A stretch of DNA of 64,000 nucleotides from assembly GCA_003254905.1 (NCBI GenBank), contig QANU01075500.1, positions 179,463-243,462 on the forward strand. The letters are read 5' to 3'. A program made the translations under genes and the position numbers. Below, in pieces: positions 60,509 through 64,000 of this stretch. Within the stretch, counting starts at the first letter, position 1; each line of letters starts with the position of its first letter. The DNA comes from Nissolia schottii (taxonomy: Eukaryota > Streptophyta > Magnoliopsida > Fabales > Fabaceae). The notes below the pieces were generated by a model, which was not told the origin of the DNA, did not search any database, and was given only the letters and a program-made list of their open reading frames with translations.

Positions 60509-60958
60509 GGTTTGTTTAGTAAGAATAACATTGTATGATTTGGAGAAAAATCAATGCGGGTTTGGTGATGATTTGGGTGCGACTTTGTTTAGTTTGTTTA
60601 ATCGTTTGTAAATATTTTTCATTCTTGTGAAAGTGTTTGTTTGCTTTAGTTTTATATGTTTGCCTTTTATGTGTCTAGACGTTATTGTTGCTAATTTGTT
60701 TGTTTATTTGTGCTTAGAGGTTTGTTTGATAATTTTGTGTTATTTGTTCACTGGCTACATATTATTTGTTCATGTGTGTTTATGTTTGTTAGTGTTATAG
60801 TGGTTTCTTGCTAATTATTTCCATTTGTGTTTTCCCTTTATTTACTTTCTTATAAGTGTTTGTTCAGTCTTGTGTTATGTGTTTGTTTACCTCACTCCTT
60901 TGTTTTGTTGAATTATTTATTTGTTTAAATTGTTTGGATAGATTGTTTTGTTTGTTAT
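60509..60958 (+). other. Intron-like T/G-rich sequence right of the solo LTR
   Basis: Very T-rich DNA with many TTTGTTT words follows. Its first 50 bases (GTTTAGTAAGAATAACATTG, then GGAGAAAAATCAATG) repeat, with changes, the DNA just left of the LTR at about 57,650-57,690 (GTTTAGTGAGAACAAAACTG, then GGGGAAAAATGAACG). The intron therefore had a short tandem duplication into which the element landed. Confidence 0.5.
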
Positions 60959-62340
60959 TGACACACTAAAACGTCGTTAATTTTAATGTGCAATCAAATA
61001 ATAATTTATATAACTAAGTAAACCCCAAAATGTAGTATAGGGGCTAACCTAGGCCTTCTCTAAGGAAGCAATTTACAAGCCAACTCCAAGAGCAATTAAT
61101 GGGGGGGTTGAATTGATTTAAAAGGGAAATTAAAACGAAAGTAGATCAACAATAATTAAAGGCAATATCATGCATAGGGCGTTTCTAGATTCAAGAATTT
61201 ATTGTCATTGATTCCTAAATTAATTATTCACAAAGGGGATGCTGTTTGTTAGTTAAAATCTCTAACTAACGCACAATTCACTTAAGAGACTATGATCGTC
61301 AATCCCACAAGCATTAATTACACAACCTAATTAGATCTAATTAGTTTCTGCCAAAAAGTTTCCAAATCCTAAATCAATAAATCCTACAATCATCAAGATA
61401 TATTAATATAGAATTAACCCTAACTAATAACATGCAATCACTATATTATTAATTAGGGGCAAGAATCTCCAATTAGATCCTAATCGTGCAAGATGTTAAG
61501 GAAACTACGCCTCCATGGGGGAGGATAAAAACGCATGATAAATAAAGAGAAGAAGAGAGTATAAAGTAACGAAGAATTAAAATAACAAAACCTGAATAAA
61601 ATAACGGAAGAACTTCGCAAATAATTGGGAGCTGGCGTTGTCAATTTGAGCGATCCAACAATCCTTGAAGAACTAATAACTAAGCACCACTAACATAAAC
61701 CTAAAGTGCATAAAATAAAAGGGAAAAGTGTAGAAAATAAAAGTGGAGGCTGAGTATTGAAAGAGGATGTCTATTTATAGAAGATGGACCTAAAGTGAGT
61801 GAAAATCTCACTTTTAAATAGCAGTTGGTAAAATCGCGTAACTTTGGCTACAGATATCGGATTGAGGTGATTAAAATATTCAATTTAAGCTAAGAGATGG
61901 ATTTACAACTTTGTCATTGAATTCAAATCGAGACTCAACCTCCATCCTGGCACAAAATCTGTGACAAAGTTAGCATTAAATAATCCTCAGCAAATCTTTG
62001 ACCAAATCTTTTTGAATTTGAATTCAAATTTGTATTTTATGATCCAAATCTTCTCTTCAAATCACTTCTTCAAAATTTGTATCTTATCAATCTACTTCAA
62101 ATCTTCATTAATCCTCTTAGCAATTTATTTTTCTGCAATAGAAACTAAAAAGGAAAAAAAAAATCTATAAATTGATTTCTAAGATAAAAATTGGTGCCTT
62201 AAATTGCATTTTTATCAATTTCTTACTAAATAGTATAATGTGAAAAACATATTAATTAAGCATTAAAACCACATATTTTTAGGATGCAATGTTCGATTAT
62301 GAAGTATAAAAATATGGGATAAAATCCCTCTATCTAAATA
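60959..62340 (-). mobile_element. 3' LTR of an Athila-like element, minus orientation
   Basis: On the minus strand the LTR begins near 62,340, right after a purine-rich AAGTGTAGGG tract, and ends at 60,959 with GTGTGTCA. Its 3' part is shared, inverted, with 17,750-18,496. The sequence outside the end is GTTAT; the partner duplication would lie beyond the window. LTR length is about 1.38 kb. Confidence 0.6.
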
Positions 62341-64000
62341 CCCTACACTTGAACAATTGTATGTCCTCGTGCAAGGAACTAAGAATGGAAGTAGACTAAA
62401 AATCAAAACAAAAATATTTAAGAAGACAAAAATAAAGAAAAGGAAAATTTACATCCCCTACAAAGCCATGAAACTCAGGGAGGCACTTAAACCAACTCAA
62501 TAACTACTAGACAACTGTGCAAAATACATGACAATCCAAAAATAAAATACATTTAGGGAGGAGATGATATCATTGTGCATTAAAACTAATTTTCTTGGCA
62601 TATCAATCATGAGCAAAGAATAAGTCAAGGCATGTTAAAATCAATTGGGCCTCATAGGTTAGTGTGTGTCACTCATCAGTCAAAGTGTATAGGTTCATCC
62701 AATGCTCTCTCAAACACTGCACTAGAGTTGCCTCCATAAGCTTGACTTTCTTCTAAGCATCATGGATCACCAAATATATATGACATGCATCAAGAGGTCT
62801 TTTAAGGTTGTAATGGGGTCGAGGTCAAGGTAAGATATCATATGGCCAGTGAGCTAAAGCCTAAGACTTAGTAGAATTAATGGCATATGTGCTTAACCAA
62901 TGATGCAGGTACCTTGATCTCCACTAGTTCCTTTTGTTCTCTAATTAGCCCAGTGACAAATTCCCAAACACTTTTGTTCATTTTTTTTCTCTTTTTTTTT
63001 CTTCCAATACTTTTTCACACTTCCTGGGAATCTTGTCACCATTTACCTATCAGCTCAAGGGAGAGTTTTTGTCAGTTCTCTTGATTGTTTGTTTTGTAGA
63101 TTTGTTGCCTCAAAAAATTTTGTATGGCCAATTTCGTATTTTTTTAACCTATCAAAGCAATTGCGGTCGCTCTCCCCTACTATGAATGTTACATGCCCTC
63201 ATGTAACCCCACACTTGTTGCTTAGCACATATGGATAAATGTACCACAATTCTCCTAAGCCCTAAGGCTAGGTGTATCATGGATTTTCTTGGTTTATTGG
63301 CTTGTATTGTGCGAACAATTCAACAAAAGGCTATAAGGCTCAAATAGGCTAAAAAGGGTCAAACATTCAAGGTAGGCTAATATGGATATGTAAGCTAAAA
63401 TATCAAAAAGAATGTCTCAATCATGTCACATGTCATATATAAAGGTAAAAGTGCAATGCAGAGAATCAGGAAATTCTAGACTTAAACACTAGCAAGTGTA
63501 CACACAACAAAGAAAGGAATGTCATGTAGTGTTGCCATCCTATTAAAGGATCAAAAGCTTACCAGGTAATATCATCCAATCAATTAAAACATCTCAGAAT
63601 CTATAAAATGCTCAATCAAACATAATGCCACAATTACACAATCAAACACAACATTTCATGTTGCACAGATTAATCATCATCTAGTTTAAATTATCCCTAT
63701 TTATGAATTTCCACAATTATTGCACAATTGAAAGCGTTATCCTAAGCACACCAAAAACTTTCCCACCCCCACACTTTAAAGAAATGCATCGGCCTCGGTG
63801 CACGAGATAGGGTAAAAACATTAAACGAAGAATTAAAACAAATAAAAGAGAAAGGAAGAAAAACTTACGAACGGTGGGCTGTCTCCCACATAGAACTTTT
63901 GTTTAATGTCCTTAAGTTGGACGATCGGCAGCCGTCTCATGAGAGATCACGTTTGAACTGGTCCAGAAACATCCACCAAAGTTTGTTGCGGTAGCCTCCA
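62341..64000 (-). mobile_element. Internal 3' region of the same Athila-like element, cut by the window edge
   Basis: The sequence upstream of the 3' LTR has the Athila-type words CACGAGGACATACAATTG and, at about 63,860-63,930 on the minus strand, CGTCCAACTTAAGGACATTA followed by GTGGGAGACAGCCCACC. The latter is the counterpart of the GGGAGGCAACCCAG word at 47,880. No protein is legible in this part. The element continues beyond position 64,000, so whether it is whole cannot be judged. Confidence 0.55.

Overview
This is AT-rich nuclear DNA from a flowering plant, most likely a woody dicot. The evidence is spliced host genes with GT-AG introns, a TIR-NBS-LRR type resistance-gene 3' end, a mitochondrial CPN60-like gene in 17 exons, and abundant plant Ty3/Gypsy LTR elements (Tekay/Del-like, Athila-like and Tat-like). 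No tRNA, rRNA, CRISPR array or prokaryotic operon was seen. The species cannot be fixed from the sequence.

Layout. 1-5.2 kb is retroelement debris: two pieces of a large-LTR family and a decayed chromovirus with RT/RNase H, integrase and chromodomain. 6.1-7.7 kb holds the last large exon of a TNL resistance gene (LRRs plus the C-terminal post-LRR domain); its 5' part is not visible. 10.8-16.65 kb holds the best gene, a complete minus-strand mitochondrial chaperonin (574 aa, every exon junction in frame), with TGGGCC boxes upstream. 16.9-28.2 kb is intergenic DNA and LTR pieces, including a 3.3 kb solo-LTR-like copy. 28.6-53 kb is a nest: two copies of an unfamiliar minus-strand spliced gene family (a plant-mobile-domain/Ulp1-like, probably transposon-borne gene, here called X1 and X2) are split by younger LTR insertions. 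These are a solo-like LTR in X1, a 3.2 kb solo LTR in X2, and an Athila-like element with gag and two 1,619-bp LTRs in X2. Between X1 and X2 lie a ~158-bp tandem repeat and the 5' part of another minus-strand Gypsy element. 53-57.5 kb is AT-rich intergenic DNA. At 57.48 kb a small first exon of an unrecognised plus-strand gene is followed by an intron carrying a clean 2.78 kb solo LTR (GGTTT duplication). From 60.96 kb to the right edge runs the 3' part of a minus-strand Athila-like element.

How it fits together. Only the chaperonin is complete. The resistance gene and the 57.5 kb gene are partial. X1 and X2 look like old mobile genes whose exons are still legible. They share an N-terminal exon, a domain like the plant mobile domain, and introns crowded with the motif CACAAACTT (AAGTTTGTG on the gene strand). 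The order of insertion can be read directly from target-site duplications, which makes the 28-53 kb block the most informative part of the window.
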